Positions 33,772-42,485 of a stretch of 64,000 bases of DNA are shown here, in pieces. Source of the DNA: Mucilaginibacter corticis (lineage in GTDB: Bacteria > Bacteroidota > Bacteroidia > Sphingobacteriales > Sphingobacteriaceae); assembly GCF_007558865.1 (NCBI RefSeq), contig NZ_VLPK01000001.1:620001-684000 (forward strand), in the 5' to 3' direction. The notes beneath the pieces were generated by a model, which saw only the letters and a program-made list of their open reading frames with translations, had not been told where the DNA came from and did no database searches. Made by a program: the position numbers and the translations under genes. How positions within the stretch are numbered: the stretch's first letter is position 1; each line of letters begins with the position of its first letter.

Positions 33772-35589
33772 TTGAAAAAGAGTAGCATACGTATTATAAT
33801 TGGCTTAATGAGCTTTGCACTGATAGGTGTGGTTGCTATGCAACTGTACTTTCTGAAGCAATCGTATGATATGCAGTCAAAGATCTTTGACCGTTCTGTT
33901 AACGAGGCGCTGGATGTTGTGGTAAATAAACTAAGCCTGCAGGATGCCGATAATTTCCTGAACCGTAAGGCCAGGTATCGCAACGCTTTAAAAAGCCAGG
34001 TATACAAAGCAAACAGCGTCAGCGAAGCAGCCTACAAAAATGATCCTGAAGAGAAAAGGATCCTGATAGACGATTCTGCAAAGAAACTAAAGCTTAAAAA
34101 GCACCAGACTTTACGCGAAAAGCAGCTTGCTTTGCTACGCGATAGTTTAAGGCGGATGATCAACCATCAACGTATGGACGACGCGCTGGGCTCGGTTAAC
34201 GTACAGGTGCGCATAGAACAGTTTACTGACGAATTTGGCGAGGTACACCTGCGCTATATCCCCATTTTAACAAACAACGTTATCAACAGCAAACACAAGC
34301 TGCAGAAATATGACACCCTGCGCTACTACTACCAGGACCCGCAATTTGGCAACCAGGTAATGTCGCAGATCCGTATTAACCCGCTTTGGGTGGCCGATCA
34401 AAAACGCAGGCAAAAGGAAAGGCAAATGCAGCAGGTAAAACAGTTACTGATGGCGGATTCTATCCAGAACTTACAGGCCGGCAAGCCTACGGTAATGAAC
34501 AGCTTGTTTCAGGAATACCAGAAATCGGGCGAGCCGTTGCGCAAACGCCTTGATCCTTTTTGGGTAGATTCTTTACTGCGTTTCGAGCTGCATAATAAAG
34601 GCATCTATCTGCCCTTTAGTTACGAGGTAACCAGCGCTAACAGTGATTCTGTTATCTACTCGAAGGCCATGGACCTGAAAGGCGACAGGCCAACGTTTAC
34701 CCAGGAAGCCAGTTACCAGACCCCTATTTTTACCAAAGAGGTTATTAACGACCCGGGTAAGATCAGGCTTGCTTTCCCGCAAAAAAACTCGCTGATATTA
34801 GGCCGTATGGGTGCCGCCATGGGTATTACCGGCGCTTTATTATTGGTGCTTATATTTTGTTTCGGGTATACGCTTTTCTCTATCATCAGGCAAAAGAAGA
34901 TCTCTGAAATGAAGACCGACTTCATCAACAACATGACCCACGAGTTTAAAACCCCGGTATCAACCATTATGATAGCAAGCGAGGCTTTAAAGGACAGTGA
35001 GGTTGCCATTGACAGGGGCCGCATAGCACGACTGGCTAACATTATCTACGAAGAGAACGAACGCCTGGGCAGCCACATAGAGCGGGTACTTAACATTGCC
35101 CGGATAGATAAAAATGATTTCAAGCTGGACAGGAAACCGCTTGACGTAAATGAAATGATAAGCGTAGTGGTTGACAGCATGGCGCTAAAGCTGCAAAAGT
35201 GTAATGCCAACTTAACGTTAGATCTTGAGGCCGAGAACGCTGTTATCAGCGCGGACGAGCTGCATTTCTCGAACGTGTTATACAACCTGATAGACAACGC
35301 CATAAAATACAGCGAAAACCAGCCGCAGATCACCATAAGCAGCTCGAATAAAAACGGGCATGTTATCATTAAAGTAGCCGACAAGGGCATAGGCATGAGC
35401 CGCGACCAGCAAAGCAAGATCTTTGAACAGTTTTACCGCATCCCGACAGGGAATGTACACAATGTTAAGGGCTTTGGGCTTGGCTTAAGCTATGTTAATA
35501 CGGTTGTGAAAAGATTAAACGGTACAATAAATGTACGCTCAGAAAAGGATAGAGGATCGGAGTTTGAGTTGAAGTTTCAGGGCGCATAG
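33772..35589 (+). CDS. Sensor histidine kinase
   Basis: A 605-residue membrane kinase. The start is TTG 33772; no ATG occurs between the upstream stop codon and the first membrane helix (IRIIIGLMSFALIGVVAMQL). A ~310-residue periplasmic region follows, then a second helix (GITGALLLVLIFCFGYTLF). The dimerisation helix contains His390 in NNMTHEFKTPVST; ATP-binding boxes include LIDNAIKYSE, ADKGIGM and GFGLGLSYVNTVVKRLNG. The layout resembles the Bacteroides RprX kinase. The extracellular signal is unknown. Its response regulator follows 55 bases downstream. Confidence 0.9.
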   Translation: MKKSSIRIIIGLMSFALIGVVAMQLYFLKQSYDMQSKIFDRSVNEALDVVVNKLSLQDADNFLNRKARYRNALKSQVYKANSVSEAAYKNDPEEKRILIDDSAKKLKLKKHQTLREKQLALLRDSLRRMINHQRMDDALGSVNVQVRIEQFTDEFGEVHLRYIPILTNNVINSKHKLQKYDTLRYYYQDPQFGNQVMSQIRINPLWVADQKRRQKERQMQQVKQLLMADSIQNLQAGKPTVMNSLFQEYQKSGEPLRKRLDPFWVDSLLRFELHNKGIYLPFSYEVTSANSDSVIYSKAMDLKGDRPTFTQEASYQTPIFTKEVINDPGKIRLAFPQKNSLILGRMGAAMGITGALLLVLIFCFGYTLFSIIRQKKISEMKTDFINNMTHEFKTPVSTIMIASEALKDSEVAIDRGRIARLANIIYEENERLGSHIERVLNIARIDKNDFKLDRKPLDVNEMISVVVDSMALKLQKCNANLTLDLEAENAVISADELHFSNVLYNLIDNAIKYSENQPQITISSSNKNGHVIIKVADKGIGMSRDQQSKIFEQFYRIPTGNVHNVKGFGLGLSYVNTVVKRLNGTINVRSEKDRGSEFELKFQGA

Positions 35590-35644
35590 TACAATTACCA
35601 TTGCATACGCTTTATAATAATATATACTACATACACCTCTTCCT

Positions 35645-36337
35645 ATGAAAAAAATATTACTGGTTGAAGATGATCCTAACCTGGGCCTGCTGCTCCAGGA
35701 TTACCTGCAATTAAAAGGAAAGTTTGATGTGGTTTTATGTACCGATGGTGAGGAAGGTTTACAGGCTTTTACCAAACAAAGCTATGACCTGCTGATACTG
35801 GATGTGATGATGCCTAAAAAGGATGGCTTTACTTTGGGTAAGGATGTCCGAAAGATAAACCCGCACGTACCTATAATTTTTGCAACCGCCAAAGGGATGA
35901 TCGAGGATAAAACCGAAGCATTTACTTTGGGAGGAGACGATTATATCACCAAGCCATTCAGAATTGAAGAACTGTTATTGCGCATAAACGCTTTGTTAAA
36001 AAGAACGGATAACGCCGAAAAGAAAGAAGAGCAGCAGCCTACACAGTTTAAAATAGGCCAATACGATTTTGATTATACTACCCAGCTCATCGGCATTAAT
36101 GGTACACAGCAAAAGCTGTCGACCAAAGAAGCCGAACTGCTGCGCCTGCTCTGCCTTAAAAAGAATGAGGTACTAACCCGCGAAGAAGCGCTGCTGCATA
36201 TCTGGCATGACGACAATTACTTTAACGGCCGCAGTATGGATGTGTTTTTGAGCAAGATCCGCAAATATTTAAAAGATGATCCGTCTGTTGAGATCATTAA
36301 CGTGCACGGTAAGGGCTATAAATTGCTGGTCAATTAA
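35645..36337 (+). CDS. Two-component response regulator, OmpR/PhoB type
   Basis: A 230-residue regulator: receiver domain with the phospho-acceptor Asp53 in LLILDVMMPKKDG, acidic pocket VEDD at the start and ITKPFR lysine near 103, then an OmpR-type winged helix (LSTKEAELLRLLCLKKNEVL, RSMDVFLSKIRKYLK). It pairs with the sensor kinase upstream and resembles RprY of Bacteroides. Target genes cannot be inferred from the window. Confidence 0.92.
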   Translation: MKKILLVEDDPNLGLLLQDYLQLKGKFDVVLCTDGEEGLQAFTKQSYDLLILDVMMPKKDGFTLGKDVRKINPHVPIIFATAKGMIEDKTEAFTLGGDDYITKPFRIEELLLRINALLKRTDNAEKKEEQQPTQFKIGQYDFDYTTQLIGINGTQQKLSTKEAELLRLLCLKKNEVLTREEALLHIWHDDNYFNGRSMDVFLSKIRKYLKDDPSVEIINVHGKGYKLLVN

Positions 36338-36386
36338 TTGATCCGGAGCAATAGTCTATACATCTCCCCATTTACTTTGTAACCTT

Positions 36387-36959
36387 ATGAAAACCGAAAA
36401 AGAAAAAATGCTTGCCGGCGAGTATTATATAGCTAACGACCCGCAATTATTACAGGAACGCACAGATTGCAAGAAGCTTTTGAAACAGTTAAATGTTGAT
36501 GAGTTTGTTGTAAGCGAAAATACAGACCAAATCCTGCGTAAACTGATCCCCAATGCGCCCGCCAGTTTATACATCGAGCCGCCTTTTCATTGCGATTACG
36601 GTTATAACATTACCTGCGGCGAGAACGTGTATTTTAATGTTAACTGCGTTGTGCTTGATGTAATGCCGGTAAAAATAGGCAACAATGTATTCTGCGCGCC
36701 CGCGGTGCAGATCTACACGGCATCGCACCCGTTAAACGCGGAACACAGGCGCAGTAAAGAAAATGCTGAGGCTGTAACCATTGGTAATGATTGCTGGATC
36801 GGCGGTGGAGCCGTTATATGTCCGGGTGTTACCATCGGCAATGGTTGTGTGATAGGCGCAGGCGCGGTTGTTACAAAGGATATACCTGATAACTCTTTAG
36901 CAGTAGGTAATCCTGCCCGCGTAATAAGAAAACTCAATGAAGACGACAGATTAGCCTGA
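36387..36959 (+). CDS. Sugar O-acetyltransferase (Maa/LacA type)
   Basis: A 190-residue left-handed beta-helix transferase. The N-terminal helix MLAGEYYIANDPQLLQERTD is the Maa domain, and the hexapeptide region includes YTASHPLNAEHRR with the catalytic histidine, WIGGGAVICPGVTIGNGCVI and NSLAVGNPARVIRKL. Maltose/galactoside acetyltransferases use acetyl-CoA to modify non-metabolised sugars and act as trimers. The true acceptor is unknown. A bidirectional terminator separates it from the convergent GH92 gene. Confidence 0.88.
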   Translation: MKTEKEKMLAGEYYIANDPQLLQERTDCKKLLKQLNVDEFVVSENTDQILRKLIPNAPASLYIEPPFHCDYGYNITCGENVYFNVNCVVLDVMPVKIGNNVFCAPAVQIYTASHPLNAEHRRSKENAEAVTIGNDCWIGGGAVICPGVTIGNGCVIGAGAVVTKDIPDNSLAVGNPARVIRKLNEDDRLA

Positions 36960-36977
36960 AACCGGAATACCTGTTAT

Positions 36978-37019
36978 AAAAAAGCGGCCTCCCCATTTGT
37001 ATGAAGAGGCCGCTTTTTT
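36978..37019. terminator. Bidirectional terminator between acetyltransferase and GH92
   Basis: AAAAAAGCGGCCTC and its complement GAGGCCGCTTTTTT with a 14-base loop between; T-runs on both strands serve both convergent genes. Confidence 0.85.
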
Positions 37020-37035
37020 GCATTAATAAGATTGC

Positions 37036-39324
37036 TTATTTATGCTTCGGCCCCATGAAGAAGGTGATCTCGCCGCCGTTCATAATATCGGCATGACTTA
37101 AAAACATTTTGTCTAATGGTTTGCCATTAAGTACGATCTTTTGGATGTACACGTTTTTAGCGTTTTGGTTATTTACGTGGATAGCAAACGTTTTGCCGCC
37201 GCCAACCTGTACGGTAGCGCCATCAACAGCCGGACTGCCTATAGCATATTGGTCTGATGCAGGTGCTACCGGGTAAAACCCTAACGAGCTGAAAATATAC
37301 CACGCGCTCATTTGGCCGGTATCATCATTACCACCCAAACCATCAGGAGTTGGTTTGTACATCTTAGGTAATATCATACGGATCTTCTCCTGCGCTTTCC
37401 AGGGCTTATCGGTCCAATCGTACAAATAAGCTACGTGATGCGATGGCTCGTTACCATGCACATAGTTGCCAATGATACCGTCTTTGGTGATATCCTCAGT
37501 TTCGGCAAAATATTTATCCGGCAGGTTATAGCTGAATAAGCTGTCCACATAAACAATAAAACGTTTGTTGCCACCCATCAGTTTGATCAATGATGCCGGG
37601 TCGTGCGGAACGTACAAAGTATAGTTCCAGGCGTTACCCTCAATAAAGCCCTGGTTGATGGTAGTGAACGGATCAAAGTTTTTGCGGAATTTGCCGTCGG
37701 CAGTTTTAGGGTGCATAAAACCCGATTTAGGGTCATACACGTTCTTATAGTTTTCAGATCGTTTTATAAACTCGTCGTAAATGGCAGTATTACCCAATTT
37801 TTTCGCCATTTGTGCTATGCACCAGTCGTCATAAGCATACTCCAGGGTTGATGATACTGAGTTGGCATCTTTCTCGTCAGGGATAAAGCCCATGTCCATA
37901 TAATAACCTATACCCAGGTAATCTTTATGGCGGGCGGTGGTTACGCAGTCTTCTAACGCCTTATTGGCATCAAAAGGCGCGTTGCCTTTTACAACGGCAT
38001 CAGCAAGTACAGATACGCTGTGGTAGCCGCTCATGCACCAGTTCTCATTAGCCGAGTTGCTCCATACCGGCAGCATGTGTTCAGGGCTTAGGTCAAAATG
38101 CGCCATCATAGATTTTACCATGTCGGCATTGCGCTCAGGGTCAATGATGTTAAACAGCGGGTGCAGCGCACGGTGCGTATCCCATAAACTAAAAGTAGTG
38201 TAATTGGTAAAACCATCAGCTTTATGGATATTCTGATCTAAACCTTTGTACTGTCCATCCACATCCATGTAAACCGTAGGGTTGATCATGGTATGGTACA
38301 TGGAGGTATAGAAATTCTCTTTTAATTCTTTATTGCCCGATATGGTGATCTTATGCAATTCTTTTTCCCATTGAGCCTGGCCATCGTTTTTAACTTTGTC
38401 AAAATCCCAGGTTGTGGCTTCGGCATTCATGTTGGCCACTGCCCCATCCATGCTTACCGGCGATATGGCGAATTTGATCTTGATCTTTTCACCCTCTTCG
38501 GTCTTGAAATCAAAGTATGCGCGCAATTGCTTTCCGGCTATTTCAGGGAAATCTTTGGTTTGGTTAAACTTGCCCCAGAAACCGCCGTACACCTCGCGTT
38601 TTGAGTAGTTTTTATACCCGTGGGCTATAAATGGTTTTGAAAAGGTCATGGCGAAATACAAAGCACGGGTACGTGCCCAACCATTGGTTAAGCGATAACC
38701 TACAACGTGCGTATCATCAATAACACGCATATAGGTCCACACGTTTTTATCCGGGTAATTGTAAATGCCCGACATCAGGTCCAAAATAATATGCGCGCTG
38801 TCTGATTTTGGGAAAGTATATTGATGAAAGCCCACGCGGGTAGTGGTGGTCATTTCTGCAATAATATTATGCTCATCAAGCTTTACTTTATAGTAGTTAG
38901 CTTCACTTACCTCGTTAGCGTGCGAGAAAGGAGAGCGGTAACCACTATGCGGTTTATCTACTGTACCCGGGTTAAGCTTTAATTTACCTACGGTTGGCAT
39001 AATTAAAAAATCGCCAAGGTCTGAGTGGCCTGTGCCGCTAAAGTGCGTATGGCTAAAACCCACAATGGTTTTGTCTTCGTACTGATAGCCTGCGCAATAC
39101 TCATAAACTTTAGGGTTATAGTGGCCGTTAAGGTCATAGCTTGCGGTATCGGTTTCGGGGCTTAATTGTACCATCCCGAACGGCACGGTAGCACCGGGGA
39201 AAGTATGGCCCATACGTTGCGTACCTACAATAGGCTTAACGTACTGGACTAAGTTTTCGGTTGATTTTTGCGCGTTGGCAATAAAAGCCGTGCAAATAAA
39301 AAAGACGGTAAGTAATTTCTTCAT
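37036..39324 (-). CDS. Secreted GH92 alpha-mannosidase (second copy)
   Basis: A 762-residue precursor with signal peptide (LLTVFFICTAFIANAQ). The mature chain starts ENLVQYVKPIVGTQRMGHTF, a typical GH92 opening, and the catalytic residues are intact: Glu626 in VHGNEPSHHVAYLYDWT and the aspartates 667-668 in GGNDDTGQMSAWYI. It differs clearly from the first GH92 at 19026, so the two may cut different mannosidic linkages (GH92 includes alpha-1,2, -1,3, -1,4 and -1,6 enzymes). It is a lone gene. Confidence 0.92.
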   Translation of the reverse strand: MKKLLTVFFICTAFIANAQKSTENLVQYVKPIVGTQRMGHTFPGATVPFGMVQLSPETDTASYDLNGHYNPKVYEYCAGYQYEDKTIVGFSHTHFSGTGHSDLGDFLIMPTVGKLKLNPGTVDKPHSGYRSPFSHANEVSEANYYKVKLDEHNIIAEMTTTTRVGFHQYTFPKSDSAHIILDLMSGIYNYPDKNVWTYMRVIDDTHVVGYRLTNGWARTRALYFAMTFSKPFIAHGYKNYSKREVYGGFWGKFNQTKDFPEIAGKQLRAYFDFKTEEGEKIKIKFAISPVSMDGAVANMNAEATTWDFDKVKNDGQAQWEKELHKITISGNKELKENFYTSMYHTMINPTVYMDVDGQYKGLDQNIHKADGFTNYTTFSLWDTHRALHPLFNIIDPERNADMVKSMMAHFDLSPEHMLPVWSNSANENWCMSGYHSVSVLADAVVKGNAPFDANKALEDCVTTARHKDYLGIGYYMDMGFIPDEKDANSVSSTLEYAYDDWCIAQMAKKLGNTAIYDEFIKRSENYKNVYDPKSGFMHPKTADGKFRKNFDPFTTINQGFIEGNAWNYTLYVPHDPASLIKLMGGNKRFIVYVDSLFSYNLPDKYFAETEDITKDGIIGNYVHGNEPSHHVAYLYDWTDKPWKAQEKIRMILPKMYKPTPDGLGGNDDTGQMSAWYIFSSLGFYPVAPASDQYAIGSPAVDGATVQVGGGKTFAIHVNNQNAKNVYIQKIVLNGKPLDKMFLSHADIMNGGEITFFMGPKHK

Positions 39325-39491
39325 GTAAATAGAAAGCAGTTAATTAATTTACCGCAAATTATAAAATGTAATTGATTAATTGATTTAATTTATATTTACC
39401 TAAGGCAATTGCCACAATGGCATACAAAACATATTTTGTAACAACGGTACACGTTTTGCGTTCTAATCATTAAAATAAACAAAAGCAAAAA

Positions 39492-40070
39492 ATGAAAAAG
39501 CTATTCACAGCAATATTGGTTATTGTGGCAGCAATGTCATTAAGCTCATGCAGCTATAACAGCATGGTGCAAATGGACGAAAATGTTAAGGCCAAATGGG
39601 GAGTTGTACAGGCGCAATACCAACGCCGGTCAGACCTTATCCCTAACTTGGTAGCGTCTGTAAAAGGTGCGGCTAATTTTGAAAAAAGTACGTTAACCGC
39701 TGTTATCGAGGCCCGTGCCAAAGCAACCTCTGTTCAGGTTGATCCTACCAAACTAACCCCCGAATCTATAAAAGCCTTCCAGGCTGCACAAGGTCAATTA
39801 GGGTCGGCTTTAGGTAGACTGATGGTAGTGTCAGAACAATATCCGCAGTTAAAAACAAACGAAAACTTTTTGGGCCTGCAAGCGCAGATAGAAGGCACTG
39901 AGAACCGCATTACCGTAGCACGCAATGATTTTAATAGTGCGGTGCAGGATTATAATACCAAAATCCGCTCTTTCCCGGCAAATATCACGGCTAAGATGTT
40001 CAGCTTTACCGAAAAGGGATACTTTGAAGCAGAAGCCGGAGCAGACAAAGCGCCGAAGGTGCAGTTTTAA
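39492..40070 (+). CDS. LemA family lipoprotein
   Basis: A 192-residue precursor with lipobox at Cys20 (LVIVAAMSLSSC). The mature region QYQRRSDLIPNLVASVKGAA, then AQGQLGSALGRLMVVSEQYP, is the conserved LemA helix bundle. LemA proteins are small membrane-anchored helical proteins whose role is unclear; they are very often encoded directly before TPM-domain proteins, as here. The lipoprotein form is common in Bacteroidetes. It is followed by a repeat-filled 93-base spacer and two TPM genes. Confidence 0.9.
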   Translation: MKKLFTAILVIVAAMSLSSCSYNSMVQMDENVKAKWGVVQAQYQRRSDLIPNLVASVKGAANFEKSTLTAVIEARAKATSVQVDPTKLTPESIKAFQAAQGQLGSALGRLMVVSEQYPQLKTNENFLGLQAQIEGTENRITVARNDFNSAVQDYNTKIRSFPANITAKMFSFTEKGYFEAEAGADKAPKVQF

Positions 40071-40072
40071 GA

Positions 40073-40160
40073 TAGAGATTAGAGGTTAGTGAATGGAGAT
40101 TAGGTCCAATCACTAACCATAGTTAAAACTAATCTCTAAACTCTAATCACTAATCTCTAA
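40073..40160 (+). repeat. AGAGATTAG-type inverted repeat
   Basis: AGAGATTAG and GGAGATTAG on the left face two copies of CTAATCTCTAA on the right, with ATCACTAAC and GGTTAGTGA also pairing. It fills the spacer between the LemA and TPM genes and shares words with the repeat at 12109. Confidence 0.6.
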
Positions 40161-40163
40161 CCC

Positions 40164-40595
40164 ATGCCCATATTTAACGACGAAGAGCAACAGCGTATCC
40201 GCGAGGCAATTGCCACTGCCGAGAAACATACATCGGGCGAATTGCGGGTTTGTATTGAAAAAACCTGCAGCGAGGATGTGCTTGAACGGTCAGCCAAATA
40301 TTTTTACCAGTTGGATATGCACAAAACCAAGCTGCGCAACGGTGTACTGATATACGTTGCTGTTGTCGACCGTAAGTTTGCCATCATTGGCGATGCCGGT
40401 ATAAACCAGGTGGTAGCTGCTGATTTTTGGGATAGCACCAAAGAGGATATGCTGAGCCATTTTAAAAACGGCGATATTATTGAAGGCATTGTTACCGGGC
40501 TTAAAATAGCGGGCGACCAATTAGGTAAATACTTTCCGCACGGCCAGGATAAAAACGAACTGTCAGACGATATTGCCTTTATGGATGGCGATTAA
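40164..40595 (+). CDS. TPM domain protein (cytoplasmic form)
   Basis: A 143-residue protein consisting of one TPM (DUF477) domain: EEQQRIREAIATAEKHTSGE, with VCIEK, RNGVLIYVAVVDRKFAIIGD and a C-terminal GLKIAGDQLGKYFP helix. It has no signal peptide or membrane helix, unlike its neighbour, so it stays in the cytoplasm or is held by a partner. TPM domains have a metal-binding fold and proposed phosphatase or assembly roles (photosystem repair in plants). It is the middle gene of LemA / TPM / TPM. Confidence 0.88.
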   Translation: MPIFNDEEQQRIREAIATAEKHTSGELRVCIEKTCSEDVLERSAKYFYQLDMHKTKLRNGVLIYVAVVDRKFAIIGDAGINQVVAADFWDSTKEDMLSHFKNGDIIEGIVTGLKIAGDQLGKYFPHGQDKNELSDDIAFMDGD

Positions 40596-40605
40596 ACCAA
40601 ATATC

Positions 40606-41397
40606 ATGTTCAAAAAAATTATATTGTTTGTTGGTTTCGTGCTGGTGCTTGTATCAGCATTTGCGCAGCAGTTGCCTCCAAAATCAAACACCTTAGTAAC
40701 CGACTATACCAATACTTTATCTGCTGATGAAAAGCAAAAGCTGGAAAATAAGCTGGTTGCTTTTAGCGATACCTCATCAACCCAGATCGCCATTGTAATG
40801 ATCCATTCTATTGGCGAATACGATGTAAACGAATATGCTCAAAAGCTGGGCCGTGCCTGGGGCATAGGACAAAAGGGCAAGAACAACGGCATCATTATAT
40901 TAGTTGCTTTAGATGACCGCAAACTGTCTATACAAACCGGCTACGGTGTTGAAGGCGCCTTGCCGGATATTATTACCCAACAGATCCGTGTAAACGATAT
41001 TAACCCGCGCTTTAAGAAAGGCGATTATTATGGAGGATTAGATGCCGGCACCGATGACATTATCAAATACACCAAAGGCGAATACAAAGCCGAGAAAAAA
41101 GCAAAGCAAAAAGATGATGACGGTGGCGGCCCTATCGGCTTCATCATTATCATCGTCATTTTTATATTGATCCTGGTGTTCAGAAACCGTGGCGGTGGTG
41201 GCGGCCAGGTTATAGGCAGTCGTGGCGGCGCCAGTCCGTTCTGGTGGTTTTTGGCAGGCTCGGCACTTGGGCGTGGCAGTAACGGCGGTGGCTGGGGAGG
41301 CTTTTCCGGTGGTGGTGATAATGATAGCGGCGGTGGCGGCTTCGGCGGATTTGGTGGCGGCGATTTTGGCGGCGGCGGATCAGGCGGCAGCTGGTAG
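40606..41397 (+). CDS. Secreted or membrane TPM domain protein with Gly-rich tail (YgcG type)
   Basis: Started at ATG 40606 (signal peptide IILFVGFVLVLVSAFAQ), 10 bases after the previous stop; an upstream ATG at 40573 overlaps that gene and adds a non-signal extension. A TPM domain (TLSADEKQKLENKLVAFSDT to QIRVNDINPRFKKGDYYGGL) is followed by a transmembrane helix (GFIIIIVIFILILVF) and a tail very rich in glycine ending in GGGSGGSW. This YgcG-like layout places the TPM domain outside and the Gly-rich region inside. LemA and two TPM proteins probably form one membrane-associated assembly. Confidence 0.88.
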   Translation: MFKKIILFVGFVLVLVSAFAQQLPPKSNTLVTDYTNTLSADEKQKLENKLVAFSDTSSTQIAIVMIHSIGEYDVNEYAQKLGRAWGIGQKGKNNGIIILVALDDRKLSIQTGYGVEGALPDIITQQIRVNDINPRFKKGDYYGGLDAGTDDIIKYTKGEYKAEKKAKQKDDDGGGPIGFIIIIVIFILILVFRNRGGGGGQVIGSRGGASPFWWFLAGSALGRGSNGGGWGGFSGGGDNDSGGGGFGGFGGGDFGGGGSGGSW

Positions 41398-41415
41398 TTC
41401 ATTTAACAAATCATT

Positions 41416-41819
41416 ATGTATCGACGGGATATGGTTATTGACGAGATGCGCCGCATGGCGCTGATCATTGCCAAATTATTGGGAATAAAAGCTACAGGCA
41501 CCAATCTTGAATTAGAACAGGAATTTAATAATATCCTGGAGAGCGAATACAATACAGAACTTGAAAAACTGCTGGGTTTAAATGAACAGGATTTAATAGC
41601 CTCATCACATCAGACCAATACGGCCCTGAAAAGTTAAACGCGCTGGGCCAGATGCTATACGTGTTTGCAGAACCTTTTAACCAGGACAATGAAACTCAAT
41701 TATTGTTAAAAAAAGTCATGGCAATTTTTGATGTTTTGGAAGAAAAATACCACTTTCAGTCTTTTGATAATATTAGTAAAAGAAATGCCATATACAGGTA
41801 TTTCAACATCAAACTATGA
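41416..41819 (+). pseudogene. Hypothetical protein gene with an apparent one-base frameshift
   Basis: The frame from ATG 41416 (MYRRDMVIDEMRRMALIIAK) stops at 41637 after 73 residues. The next reading frame, however, continues as good protein from about 41592: FNSLITSDQYGPEKLNALGQ, then MLYVFAEPFNQDNE and on to YRYFNIKL, ending in a TGA that overlaps the NUDIX start as ATGA (41816-41819). One extra T in the run at 41592-41594 would join the two halves into a ~134-residue helical cytoplasmic protein. I do not know the family. It may be a real pseudogene, a programmed shift or a sequencing error; the preserved overlap with the next gene suggests the downstream part was recently functional. Confidence 0.6.
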
Positions 41820-42367
41820 GCGATAATTTAAAATGGACCACCATCGGTTCAGAATACATACATAAAGGCCCATGGGCAACATTACGGACCGACAAATGCC
41901 AAATGCCTGACGGCCGTATAGTAGATGCCTATTATGTATTAGAATACCCTAACTGGGTAAACGCGGTAGCGCTTACCACAGAAAATAAAATTTTGATGGT
42001 GCGCCAATACCGTCACGCGGCAAACATCGTATCGCTTGAAATACCGGGCGGAGTAATAGATGGCGATGAAGCGCCCATAGATGCCGTACGCCGCGAATTG
42101 CTGGAAGAAACAGGTTATCAATTTGACGATATCGAGCCCATCTGCACCATCTACCCTAACCCTTCTACTGCAAATAATCAAACTTTTTGCTACCTGGCAA
42201 AAGGCGGCATTAAAGTACAAGGACAATCACTTGATGAGCACGAAGAAATAATAGTTGAAGAATATACTATTGACGAGGTAAAGCAACTCTTGGCCGATAA
42301 CAAGATACCGCAATCATTGCATTGCACCGCGCTGTTTTACGCTTTGATAAAGTTAGGTGCGCTGTAA
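41816..42367 (+). CDS. NUDIX hydrolase (ADP-ribose pyrophosphatase-like)
   Basis: A 183-residue cytoplasmic enzyme with a complete Nudix box starting at GGVIDGDE and ending REL LEETGY (G-x5-E-x7-RE-U-x-EE-x-G-U), with MVRQYRHAANIVSLEIPGG before it as in ADP-ribose pyrophosphatases. It hydrolyses a nucleoside diphosphate linked to another group, probably ADP-ribose or a nucleotide sugar. Its start overlaps the end of the preceding (frameshifted) frame by four bases, which implies translational coupling. Confidence 0.88.
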   Translation: MSDNLKWTTIGSEYIHKGPWATLRTDKCQMPDGRIVDAYYVLEYPNWVNAVALTTENKILMVRQYRHAANIVSLEIPGGVIDGDEAPIDAVRRELLEETGYQFDDIEPICTIYPNPSTANNQTFCYLAKGGIKVQGQSLDEHEEIIVEEYTIDEVKQLLADNKIPQSLHCTALFYALIKLGAL

Positions 42368-42485
42368 GTATTCTAGCCCCGCATCTCTGATAGTCACTTA
42401 CCTTAAATCAGTAAAATAGAAATCGCCGGTAAAACTTAAATTAATATTTTCCGATATTTGCCGCGCCCATCTAAACTATTCAATT

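Noticed and set aside
41028..41402. Proline-rich minus-strand frame of 124 codons
   Set aside because: It is the antisense reading of the glycine-rich tail of the TPM protein.
42368..42485. Possible riboswitch or leader before nagB
   Set aside because: A 118-base spacer with no stem-loop pattern I could match to glmS or another known class.
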